The notes under the pieces are model-generated. The model was not told the origin of the DNA. It searched no databases and worked only from the letters and a program-made list of their open reading frames with translations. A program made the translations under genes and the position numbers. Below are positions 50,956-58,989 of a stretch of 64,000 nt of DNA, piece by piece (within the stretch, counting starts at the first letter, position 1; each line of letters starts with the position of its first letter). Location: NCBI GenBank assembly GCA_018816865.1, contig JAHIUW010000007.1, positions 1 through 64,000 on the forward strand. Direction: 5' to 3'. This DNA is from Pseudomonadota bacterium (GTDB lineage: Bacteria > Desulfobacterota > Desulfovibrionia > Desulfovibrionales > Desulfovibrionaceae).

Positions 50956-51873
50956 TCAGCCGTCGGCGTTGATCTGGGCGAGGATTTCCTTGAGAGCGGG
51001 TTCGGCGCGTTCGTTCTCGACCTGGCAGGTGCCAACGGCCTCGTGGCCGCCGCCGCCGTATTTGAGCATCAGCTTGCCCACATCGGTCTTGGAACTGCGG
51101 TTGATGATGCTCTTGCCCACGGTGTAAACGGTATTCTGCTTGTTCAGGCCCCAGAGGATGTGCACGGAGACGGCGGCTTCCGGGTACAGGGCGTAGATCA
51201 TGAAGCGGTTGCCGGCGTAGATGGTCTCCTGGTTGCGCAGGTCGATGATCACGACATTGCCCTGGACCGTGGAATTCTCCTTGAGCATGGCGGAGAACAG
51301 TTCCTGTTGTTCAAGATAGCGGTCGATGCGCTCCTTGACGTCGGGCAGTTCGAGGATCTTCTCCACGGGCATGGCACGGCAGTATTCAATGAGGTCTTCC
51401 ATGAGGCGGTAGTTGGAGATGCGGTAGTCGCGGAAACGACCCAGGCCGGTGCGTGGGTCCATGATGTAGCCCAACAGAATCCAGCCGTAGGGCTTGAGGA
51501 TCTCTTCCTGGGTCAGCTGGGCGCTGTCGACCTTGTCCACGGCCTCCATCATCTCGTCAAAGTCCTTGGGGAACTTGTCGTGACCGCCGTAGTACTCCCA
51601 GATTACGCGCGCAGCGCTGGGGGAATGCTTGTAGGAACCCTTGAATTCGAAGTCGGAACCCAGGCGGGCGGCTTCGGACGCATGGTGGTCGAACCACATT
51701 CCGCAACCTTTGACGTAAGGCACGTTGGCCAGGATGTCGTTCTCCGTGACCTCAATGGTGCCGTCCTGCAAATCCTTGGGATGGGCGAATTTCCATTCGT
51801 CTATCAGCCCAAGCTCATTGAGCAGAACGGCGCAAATCAGGCCGTCAAAATCCGATCTGGTAAGCAACCTCAT
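50956..51873 (-). CDS. DHH-family phosphoesterase
   Basis: A 305-residue DHH-superfamily hydrolase. Metal-binding SDFDGLICAVLL (7-18), GMWFDHHASEAARLG (with the DHH triplet) and the second-domain KYGGGGHEAVGTCQV, matching the GGGHxxAxG nucleotide loop, are intact. Relatives cleave short RNAs or cyclic dinucleotides (NrnA, GdpP-type) or polyphosphate. Which one applies is not clear from motifs. A very strong promoter (51946-51975) and a GGAGG site upstream suggest substantial expression, with a leader of about 65 bases. Confidence 0.9.
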   Translation of the reverse strand: MRLLTRSDFDGLICAVLLNELGLIDEWKFAHPKDLQDGTIEVTENDILANVPYVKGCGMWFDHHASEAARLGSDFEFKGSYKHSPSAARVIWEYYGGHDKFPKDFDEMMEAVDKVDSAQLTQEEILKPYGWILLGYIMDPRTGLGRFRDYRISNYRLMEDLIEYCRAMPVEKILELPDVKERIDRYLEQQELFSAMLKENSTVQGNVVIIDLRNQETIYAGNRFMIYALYPEAAVSVHILWGLNKQNTVYTVGKSIINRSSKTDVGKLMLKYGGGGHEAVGTCQVENERAEPALKEILAQINADG

Positions 51874-51945
51874 GAGATACCTCCTTCAAGCAGAGACCAT
51901 GCGGACGGAGACCGACCGCTTGTACGTTTGTTGTTATTCGTAGAC

Positions 51946-51975
51946 CATATAGCCATAACGTAAAAATTCTGTCAA
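51946..51975 (-). promoter_or_regulatory. Strong promoter of the DHH phosphoesterase gene
   Basis: TTGACA (51970-51975) and TATATG (51946-51951) are 18 bases apart on the minus strand in an AT-rich spacer, giving a transcript start about 65 bases before the ATG. Confidence 0.75.
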
Positions 51976-52039
51976 AGATTTTGCGACGCAAGGTGTGAAA
52001 GAGCCGTGTACTCCAGCACGTCGGAAAGGTCGATGAACC

Positions 52040-52855
52040 ATGCGGGTACCCATGCAATACGCCATTTATTTGGGGATTATTCTGGCCTGTATCGCGGGCT
52101 GGGTCTGGCTGTTCCAGGAGCGGATGGTTTATTTTCCGTCCAGGGAACTGGCGCTTGGTCCTGGGGACGTTGGGTTGCGCCATGACGATCTGTTCCTGGA
52201 CACTCCTGACGGATGCAGGTTGCACGGTTGGTATCTTCCCGCCAGTGAAGCCCGGGGGACGGTCCTGTTTTGCCACGGCAACGCGGGAAACATCTCCCAT
52301 CGCCTGGAGACGCTGACCCTGCTGCACGGGCTGGGGTTCAACGTCCTGATCTTTGATTATCGGGGCTATGGCCGTTCCACGGGCAGCCCCTCGGAGCAGG
52401 GCAGCTATGCGGACGTGCTGGCGGCCTGGACGCACCTGCTCAGCGAGCGGGGCGAATCGCCCTCGCGCATCGTGCTCATGGGGCGCTCTCTTGGCGCAGG
52501 GGTGGCCGTATGGCTGGCCCGGCGGGTCAACCCCGCCGCTCTGGTCATCGAGTCGGGATTCACCTCGGTCCCTGATCTGGGCAAACGCATCTACCCCTTC
52601 CTGCCCCGGTTCCTGGCGCGGCTTCGCTATGACTCCCTGTCGTGCATGGCGGAACTGTCCTGCCCGGTGCTGGTGGCGCACAGTCCGGACGACGAGATCG
52701 TCCCTTATGACATGGGGCTCATCCTGTTCGGCGCAGCGCGTGAGCCGAAACGCTTCCTGATGATGCGCGGGGATCATAACGATGGGTTCATGGCCACGGG
52801 CACTGCGTACGTCAAAGGTCTGGACTCGTTTCTGCGGGATGAGGCGGGGCTTTAA
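52040..52855 (+). CDS. Alpha/beta hydrolase, N-terminally membrane-anchored
   Basis: A 271-residue S33-type hydrolase. The single N-terminal span (about 6-24) is followed by an ABHD13-like fold with LDTPDGCRLHGWYLPA, FCHGNAGNISHRL, nucleophile elbow LMGRSLGAGVAVWLA, Asp in AHSPDDEIVPY and His in RGDHNDGF. Anchored homologues (YfhR-like) are found in bacteria, and their substrates are unknown. Its stop shares the bases TTAA with the convergent CCA-type gene. Confidence 0.9.
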   Translation: MRVPMQYAIYLGIILACIAGWVWLFQERMVYFPSRELALGPGDVGLRHDDLFLDTPDGCRLHGWYLPASEARGTVLFCHGNAGNISHRLETLTLLHGLGFNVLIFDYRGYGRSTGSPSEQGSYADVLAAWTHLLSERGESPSRIVLMGRSLGAGVAVWLARRVNPAALVIESGFTSVPDLGKRIYPFLPRFLARLRYDSLSCMAELSCPVLVAHSPDDEIVPYDMGLILFGAAREPKRFLMMRGDHNDGFMATGTAYVKGLDSFLRDEAGL

Positions 52856-54054
52856 TCCTTCTCCACCAGGGTCAGGGCCTGACAGCGCAGTTCCCTGAGT
52901 CTCTCTCCTGATTCCTGTCCCCTGTTTTGCCACTCCGGGGGCAGATGCACCTCCAGCATGACCGCGAGGTCGCGCTGGACCTGCTGACTGAAATCATCTC
53001 CCGTATCCGCCCGGACCAGTCTGAACAGTTCGTTGGTCAGGCGTTGGGCATGCAGGGTGGTCAGCAGATCGACCCGTGTGCCAGGGCGCAGTTCCAGATA
53101 ATGCGCGGCGGTCGTGTGCCAGCGGGCAGCTAACTCTCCGGCGCGGATGAAGCGGACCGGCAGGGCCAGGCGCTCGCCCAGGCGTCGGGCCAGTGGTGCG
53201 CCCAGGCAGTCGTGCCCGTGATGGCTGGGATGCTGCTCGGGCGGGGTCGCCCCTTTGCCCAGATCGTGGGTCAGGGCCATCCAGCAGCACAGCTCGTCTG
53301 GGGCCAGTTGGTCCATCAGTTGGGCCGTGTGTTCCAGTACCGACTCACCTTCAGCATGATGCGGCTGTGGCCCGGCAGGGATCGTAGCCGTCCCGTCGAG
53401 TTCGGCGAACCAGGGGGCCAGGGTGTCGGTCTGGGCCAGCAGGCGCAGGAAGTGTCCCGGCTTGGGGGCACCCAGGACTTTGCGCAATTCAGCTCCCACA
53501 CGCTCCGGGGACAGGCTTGCGGTCAGACCTTGGGAGACAACCGCGCCCATGGCCCGTTTCAGATCATCGTGGACCGTGAAGTCGGGAAACTGTGCACAAA
53601 ACCGTGCGGCGCGGAAGACGCGCAACGGGTCCTCGGCAAGGGATGTCGCACCAACGGGACGCAGGATGCGTCCCCGCAGGTCGTCCATGGAGCGGGGGGT
53701 GCCCACGGCCAGGTCCCAGGCCTCTGCCCTGGAGGGCAGGGCAGGGTGGTTGGGCAGGGGCAGGGCCAGGGCGTTGATGGTCAGATCCCTGGATTGCAGG
53801 TCGGCGGCCAGGTCGTTCAGCAGGTCCTTGTCCCCGAAGGCGCAACAGCAGCTTGGGCAGGTCCCGACCCTTGGAAAGGCGTATTCGTCGCCGTCCACCA
53901 GATACACTGGGAAGGCCTTGCCTACCTGCTGGGCTGTGGGAAACCGCTCCAGGAACTGCCCGGGAGTGGCCCCGAGCACCAGATAGTCGAAGTCCTGGGC
54001 GTCGCGGCCCAGAAGGATGTCGCGGACTGCGCCGCCAACCAGACAGATGAGCAT
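52852..54054 (-). CDS. tRNA nucleotidyltransferase / poly(A) polymerase family protein
   Basis: Class II nucleotidyltransferase of 400 residues from the ATG at 54054, with AGGG upstream; longer frames would run through the divergent birA region. The N-terminal head domain has LVGGAVRDILLGRD and the catalytic Asp pair DFDYLVLG. A Cys-containing insertion (TCPSCCCAF) follows, then LTINALALP, and the neck RGRILRPVG and LRVFRAARF. An HD-type domain in the C-terminal half (LTHDLGKGATPP) matches bacterial CCA-adding enzymes with phosphohydrolase activity. Whether it adds CCA or A tails cannot be decided; the HD domain favours CCA repair. Confidence 0.9.
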   Translation of the reverse strand: MLICLVGGAVRDILLGRDAQDFDYLVLGATPGQFLERFPTAQQVGKAFPVYLVDGDEYAFPRVGTCPSCCCAFGDKDLLNDLAADLQSRDLTINALALPLPNHPALPSRAEAWDLAVGTPRSMDDLRGRILRPVGATSLAEDPLRVFRAARFCAQFPDFTVHDDLKRAMGAVVSQGLTASLSPERVGAELRKVLGAPKPGHFLRLLAQTDTLAPWFAELDGTATIPAGPQPHHAEGESVLEHTAQLMDQLAPDELCCWMALTHDLGKGATPPEQHPSHHGHDCLGAPLARRLGERLALPVRFIRAGELAARWHTTAAHYLELRPGTRVDLLTTLHAQRLTNELFRLVRADTGDDFSQQVQRDLAVMLEVHLPPEWQNRGQESGERLRELRCQALTLVEKD

Positions 54055-54132
54055 GATAGTCCCTATCAGATTCCCCCGGCTGCCGCCAACCTGAGATTGA
54101 CCCCCGCGCCCGGCGATGCGTACAGTCCCGTC

Positions 54133-55026
54133 ATGCAAAACATGGATGGCTTGATGCTTTGGAGTTCCGGCCGCGAGGGTCTGGCCGACCCCCTGACCGT
54201 GGGTGAACTTTCGTCCGTACATCCGGTCTGGGCGCAGTTGGCCGACGGGTGTGCCGGCTGGGATGCGCGGGGCGATTTTTTGGCCTGCAGCGCAGGCGTC
54301 GAGCTTCCCGCCCCGGTCTGCGTCTGCGGTATGTGCGATTCCAGCCTGGATGTGGCCTGGGAGTTCATCAGGCAGGGGCTGTTGCCCGAGTGGGGGGCGG
54401 TGCTTGCCGTCTCGCAGCGCTCGGGCCGGGGGCAATTGCGGCGCGAATGGATTTCACCGCCCGGTAACCTCTACGCCGCCTGGCATTGGCCTGAACAGCC
54501 TCCTGACTTTGCCCCCCTTGTTTCGCTGGTTGCCGGGGCCGTGGTGGCCGAGACACTCACTGTCCTGGGCCTGGATGTGCAGATCAAGTGGCCCAATGAC
54601 CTGCTCCTGAAAGATGGCAGGAAAGTGGGAGGAATCCTTGTGGAAGAGCGCTTTGGAAAAACCCTTGTCGGGGTTGGGTTGAATCTGTTTTCAGCCCCGC
54701 AGGACAAGGATATCCGCGAGCTGTGGAGTCCGAAGGCCGGGTCTATGTCTCCGGTTGGTGACAAAATAAATGTCATTTCGCTGTGGTCCGGGCTTGTGAA
54801 TTGCGCCCGCTATTGCTATGAAGCCTTTGCTTCCGGAGTGAATCCCCGTCAATACCTTGATGAGCTGGAGCCTCGCATCGCCTGGCTCGGACGCAATGTC
54901 CGAGTGTGGAGTTCCGGCGGAGAGTACCTTGCTGTCCCTGTTGGGCTTGCCGCTGACGGCGGGCTTGTTCTGCGTCGCGGCAGCGATACTCACATTTTGT
55001 ATTCCGGCAGCATCGCTCTTGAATGA
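54133..55026 (+). CDS. birA: Biotin--protein ligase BirA, catalytic form
   Basis: Attaches biotin to carrier lysines, most likely that of the adjacent pyruvate carboxylase. I use the ATG at 54133 (297 residues); the frame remains open far upstream, antisense to the CCA-type gene, which is not coding. The catalytic SQRSGRGQLRREWISPPGN (near 95-113) and KWPNDLLLKDGRKVGGIL motifs are intact, and the C-terminal SH3-like domain is present. There is no N-terminal helix-turn-helix, so unlike E. coli BirA it cannot repress biotin genes. The first 80 residues are of unclear fold. Confidence 0.9.
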   Translation: MQNMDGLMLWSSGREGLADPLTVGELSSVHPVWAQLADGCAGWDARGDFLACSAGVELPAPVCVCGMCDSSLDVAWEFIRQGLLPEWGAVLAVSQRSGRGQLRREWISPPGNLYAAWHWPEQPPDFAPLVSLVAGAVVAETLTVLGLDVQIKWPNDLLLKDGRKVGGILVEERFGKTLVGVGLNLFSAPQDKDIRELWSPKAGSMSPVGDKINVISLWSGLVNCARYCYEAFASGVNPRQYLDELEPRIAWLGRNVRVWSSGGEYLAVPVGLAADGGLVLRRGSDTHILYSGSIALE

Positions 55027-55027
55027 T

Positions 55028-55047
55028 CCCCGTCATGCGTGACGGGG
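55028..55047. repeat. Hairpin between birA and pyc
   Basis: CCCCGTCA-TGCG-TGACGGGG is a perfect 8-base stem directly after the birA stop. It lacks a T tract, so it probably tunes read-through or mRNA stability rather than ending transcription. Confidence 0.5.
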
Positions 55048-55093
55048 AGATCCGCGGAGGCCGGGTCATCCTACGCTAATGAGGAGAAAGGTC

Positions 55094-58000
55094 TTGTCCC
55101 AGAATACGATTCGCCCAAAGTCCTTCAAGGATGTTCTCGCCTATATCAAAGGCAAAAAAGTACTGGTCGCCAACCGGGGTATTCCCGCTCGCCGCATCGC
55201 GCGCACAATCCGCGAGATGTCCGGTGCCATTCCGATCATGACCGCCACCGACGTCGACAAGACGTCCCCGGCGACCACCGGCGTTCAGGAACTGATGCTG
55301 TTGGGTGAAAACCCGCGCGCCTATCTGGATATCGACCGCATCATCCGCAAGGCCAAGGCCCGTGGCATCGTGGCCATCCATCCCGGTTGGGGCTTCTCGG
55401 CGGAGGACGATTCCTTCCCTGAAAAGTGCCGCAACGCGGGGATCGAATTTCTCGGGCCCGAGGCTGGCCCGATGCGTATCCTGGGCAACAAGGTCGAGGT
55501 GCGTCACCTGGCCAAGAAGCTTGGCGTCCCGGTGGTTCCCGGTTCCGAAGGGGCCGTGAGCATCCCTGAGGCCCGCCTCATTGCCGAGGAGATCGGCTAT
55601 CCCGTGATGCTCAAGGCTGAGGGCGGCGGCGGTGGCCGCGGCATCTATGAGGTCTTCAAGCCCGAGCAGCTGGAGGATGCCTTCTCCAAGGCTTCGGCCA
55701 TGGCCCAGGCCTCCTTCGGCAACCCGCGGCTCTACGTGGAGCGGCTGCTGCGCAGCGTGCGCCACATCGAAATCCAGGTCATTGCCGACAAGTTCGGCAA
55801 CGCCTTCGCCTTTGACGAGCGCGATTGCACCGTCCAGCGCAACCACCAGAAACTGGTGGAGATCACACCTTCGCCCTGGCCGGGCATGACCGTGAAACTA
55901 CGCGAACAGCTGAAAGAGTATGCCATCCAGTTGGTGAACGCAGTCGGCTATTATTCCCTGGCCACGGTGGAGTTTCTGGTGGAGTCCGACGGCACTCCCT
56001 ATCTGATCGAGGTCAATACCCGTCTGCAGGTGGAACACGGCATCACCGAGATCCGCTATGGTGTGGACCTGGTTGAAGAGCAGATTTCCGTGGCCTTTGG
56101 AGCCAAGCTGCGTTTCAACAAACGCGACACCCGGCCCCAGAACCACGCCATCCAGGTGCGCATCAACTGCGAGGACCCGCAGAAGAACTTCGAGCCCAAC
56201 AACGGGCGCATCACGCGCTACGTTTCCCCTGGTGGCCCTGGCATCCGTCTGGATTCCTGCGTCACCGCGGGCTATGAATTCCCCTCGCAATACGATTCCG
56301 CCGCCGCCTTGCTGGTGGCCTACGGGCGCAGCTGGCGCAAGGCCTTGCGGGTCCTGGAGCGCGCTCTGAGGGAATACCATGTGGGCGGGGTCAAGACCAC
56401 GATCCCCTTCCATCGCCAGATCGTGCGGCATCCCAGTTTCCGTGAGGGTGATTTCGACACCAATTTTGTGGCCAGCCATCCGGAGCTGATGATCTACGTC
56501 GACGAGGATCCCGAGGCCCATCGCCTGTCCCGGCTCATCGCCGACATTTCGGCCAAGGGCTACAACGAATATGTTGCGCTGGACGAATACCGCGGTCGCC
56601 AGGACAAGCGCGTGGGTGCCTTCGAGCCCGTGCTGCCGCGCATCTACCCCAACGCCTACACCTATCCGTATCCCCGCTATGACCGTCAGGCCACGCTGGA
56701 GTACATTCGCGACTCCGACCATGTCCATTTCATGGACACCACGACCCGCGACATTACGCAGTCCAACAGCGGCAACCGTTTTCGCTGGGCCGAGGACAAG
56801 CTTATTGCCCAGTATCTGGACAATTGCGGGTTCTTCTCCTTGGAGAACGGCGGCGGGGCGCATTTCCATGTGGCCATGCTGGCCAACATGACCTACCCGT
56901 TCACCGAGGCCGCCCTGTGGAACGAGTTTGCGCCCAAGACCTTGAAGCAGATCCTGATCAGGTCCACCAACGTGCTGGGCTACAAGCCCCAGCCCAAGAA
57001 CCTGATGCAGAAGACCGGCGAGATGATCAATGAACACTACGATGTCATCCGCTGCTTCGATTTCCTGAACCATATCGAGAACATGCGTCCCTTCGCAGAA
57101 GTGGCTTTGAATTCCACGCGCAATATCTTCGAACCTGCCATTTCCATGTCCTGGGCGCAGGGCTTCACGGTTCAGCACTACCTTGGAGTGACCGAGGAAA
57201 TCCTGAAGCTGGTGCGCGATGTGGCCGGTGTCAGCACTGCCAAGGCCCAGAAAATGATCATCCTGGGCCTGAAGGACATGGCCGGGGTTTGCCCGCCGCA
57301 TTTCATCCGCGAGCTGGTTTCCGCCCTGCGCAAGAAGTACCCCGAGCTGGTGTTGCATTATCACCGCCACTACACCGATGGCCTGTTCGTGCCCGCCTGC
57401 GGCGAAGCCGCCAAGGCCGGGGCGCATATCGTGGACACCGCCATTGGCGCCAGCGTGCGCTGGTACGGCCAGGGCGAGGTGCTTTCCACGGCCGCCTACA
57501 TTGAGCAGGAGATGGGTCTCAAGACCAATCTGAACAAGGAAATGATTCGCACCTGCAACTTCGTCCTGAAGCAGGTCATGCCCTACTATGATCGCTACAC
57601 GGCCCCGTATTTCCAGGGCATCGACTACGATGTCGTGGAACACGGCATGCCCGGCGGAGCGACGTCCTCTTCCCAGGAAGGGGCCATGAAGCAAGGCCAT
57701 ATCCAGATCTTGCCGTACATGCTGAAATTCCTGGCCGGGACCCGCAAGGTCGTGCGCTATCACGATGTGACCCCGGGCTCGCAGATTACCTGGAATACCG
57801 CCTTCCTGGCCGTGACCGGCGCCCACAAGCGCGGCGGCGAGCGGGCGGTGGTGGATCTGCTGGAGGTGCTGGACTACGTGGTCAAGACCCCGGAAAGTGA
57901 TTTGTCCGAGAACATGAAGCGGTCGCGGCTGGACATTTACCGGGATGCCAACGATGCCTTCCGCAAGTTGCTGCTCGGCGAATTCGGCCGGTTGCCCTTG

Positions 58001-58795
58001 GGCTTTCCCAATGACTGGGTCTACGAGAGCGCCTTTGGTTCCGAGTACAAGAAGGCCATTGCCAAGCGGACCAGCGCGTCTCCCTTGGAATCCCTGGTGG
58101 ACACCGACATGGCCGCGGAACGCGCCGCCCTGGTTGCACATTTGAAGCGTGAGCCTTCGGAAGAAGAGTTCGTGATGTATCTGAACCACCCGGGCGATGC
58201 CTTGAAGACCGTGAACTTCGTGCAGCAGTTCGGCGATCCGAACAACGTGCCCCTGGACGTCTGGTTCGAGGGGCTGGAGCCGGGCCGCGAGCTGATGTTC
58301 CTGGACAGCCGCCGCAAGCCGCATTCCATGAACATCCTGCATATCTCCGATCCGGATGAGGCGGGCATGAGCATTATCCGCTACGTGCTGGATTCCGAGA
58401 TTCTGACCTGCCAGATCAAGGTCTCCGATGCGCTGGCAGGGGTTGTTTCCTCGGTGGAACTGGCCGATGCTTCCAACAAGTACCATGTGGGGGCGCCCTC
58501 CAACGGCGACCTGTGGATCATGTACGTGGAACTTGGTGACGTCGTGAAGGCCGGTGAGGAACTGTTCAACATTTCCATCATGAAGCAGGAAAAGGCCGTG
58601 CTGGCTCCTGCGGACGGCATCGTCACGCGGATCTTGAAATCCGCCAACTTCAAGGATGACAAGAAGATGGTCCCGGTGCTGAATGGCGAGCTGTTGGTGG
58701 AGCTTGGGCCCGTGCCCCACAAGTGTCCCACATGCAAGCTGCATATCACTGATACCAAACACGCCTTCTGTCCGGGTTGTGGTCAGAAGCTATAG
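55094..58795 (+). CDS. pyc: Pyruvate carboxylase, with C-terminal zinc ribbon
   Basis: Carboxylates pyruvate to oxaloacetate using ATP and biotin. I prefer the TTG at 55094, because GAGGAGAAAGG sits just before it; the ATG at 55079 lies within that ribosome site. The 1233 residues comprise biotin carboxylase (1-470, ATP-grasp EGGGGGRGIYEVF), carboxyltransferase (about 540-1000, metal HRHYTDG at 757-763 and carbamylated-Lys motif KDMAG at 727), and the biotin carrier with Lys 1164 in SIMKQEKAV. The carrier motif reads IMKQ instead of AMKM. After it comes an unusual zinc ribbon CPTC...CPGCG (about 1211-1231). Confidence 0.95.
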   Translation: MSQNTIRPKSFKDVLAYIKGKKVLVANRGIPARRIARTIREMSGAIPIMTATDVDKTSPATTGVQELMLLGENPRAYLDIDRIIRKAKARGIVAIHPGWGFSAEDDSFPEKCRNAGIEFLGPEAGPMRILGNKVEVRHLAKKLGVPVVPGSEGAVSIPEARLIAEEIGYPVMLKAEGGGGGRGIYEVFKPEQLEDAFSKASAMAQASFGNPRLYVERLLRSVRHIEIQVIADKFGNAFAFDERDCTVQRNHQKLVEITPSPWPGMTVKLREQLKEYAIQLVNAVGYYSLATVEFLVESDGTPYLIEVNTRLQVEHGITEIRYGVDLVEEQISVAFGAKLRFNKRDTRPQNHAIQVRINCEDPQKNFEPNNGRITRYVSPGGPGIRLDSCVTAGYEFPSQYDSAAALLVAYGRSWRKALRVLERALREYHVGGVKTTIPFHRQIVRHPSFREGDFDTNFVASHPELMIYVDEDPEAHRLSRLIADISAKGYNEYVALDEYRGRQDKRVGAFEPVLPRIYPNAYTYPYPRYDRQATLEYIRDSDHVHFMDTTTRDITQSNSGNRFRWAEDKLIAQYLDNCGFFSLENGGGAHFHVAMLANMTYPFTEAALWNEFAPKTLKQILIRSTNVLGYKPQPKNLMQKTGEMINEHYDVIRCFDFLNHIENMRPFAEVALNSTRNIFEPAISMSWAQGFTVQHYLGVTEEILKLVRDVAGVSTAKAQKMIILGLKDMAGVCPPHFIRELVSALRKKYPELVLHYHRHYTDGLFVPACGEAAKAGAHIVDTAIGASVRWYGQGEVLSTAAYIEQEMGLKTNLNKEMIRTCNFVLKQVMPYYDRYTAPYFQGIDYDVVEHGMPGGATSSSQEGAMKQGHIQILPYMLKFLAGTRKVVRYHDVTPGSQITWNTAFLAVTGAHKRGGERAVVDLLEVLDYVVKTPESDLSENMKRSRLDIYRDANDAFRKLLLGEFGRLPLGFPNDWVYESAFGSEYKKAIAKRTSASPLESLVDTDMAAERAALVAHLKREPSEEEFVMYLNHPGDALKTVNFVQQFGDPNNVPLDVWFEGLEPGRELMFLDSRRKPHSMNILHISDPDEAGMSIIRYVLDSEILTCQIKVSDALAGVVSSVELADASNKYHVGAPSNGDLWIMYVELGDVVKAGEELFNISIMKQEKAVLAPADGIVTRILKSANFKDDKKMVPVLNGELLVELGPVPHKCPTCKLHITDTKHAFCPGCGQKL

Positions 58796-58800
58796 AATCG

Positions 58801-58832
58801 AACCGCTGCCGCACCCGCGGCAGCGGTTTTTC
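58801..58832 (+). terminator. Terminator after pyc
   Basis: AACCGCTGCCGC-ACCC-GCGGCAGCGGTT followed by TTTC, five bases after the pyc stop. ppsA thus needs its own promoter, although none is convincing in the 157-base gap. Confidence 0.9.
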
Positions 58833-58989
58833 ATATGGGTGGAATGTCCGCCCTTGACGAGATACTGCGCGCCTCTTCGTGCGGTAGACCGAAAAGCATG
58901 TTAGAATCGCTTGTATCTTGCCGGATGACGAGGCCCCCTGGGTGATTTCGGCAGACAGCACACTTTGTCCCTCCAAGGAGGAGTCCACG

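Noticed and set aside
53212-54132. Upstream extension of the birA frame
   Set aside because: It runs antisense through the CCA-type gene, whose motifs are clear. The BirA-like sequence only begins near the ATG at 54133.
55898-58762. Antisense open frame of about 950 codons over pyc
   Set aside because: Composition is typical of a shadow frame and pyc has full domain evidence and a ribosome site.
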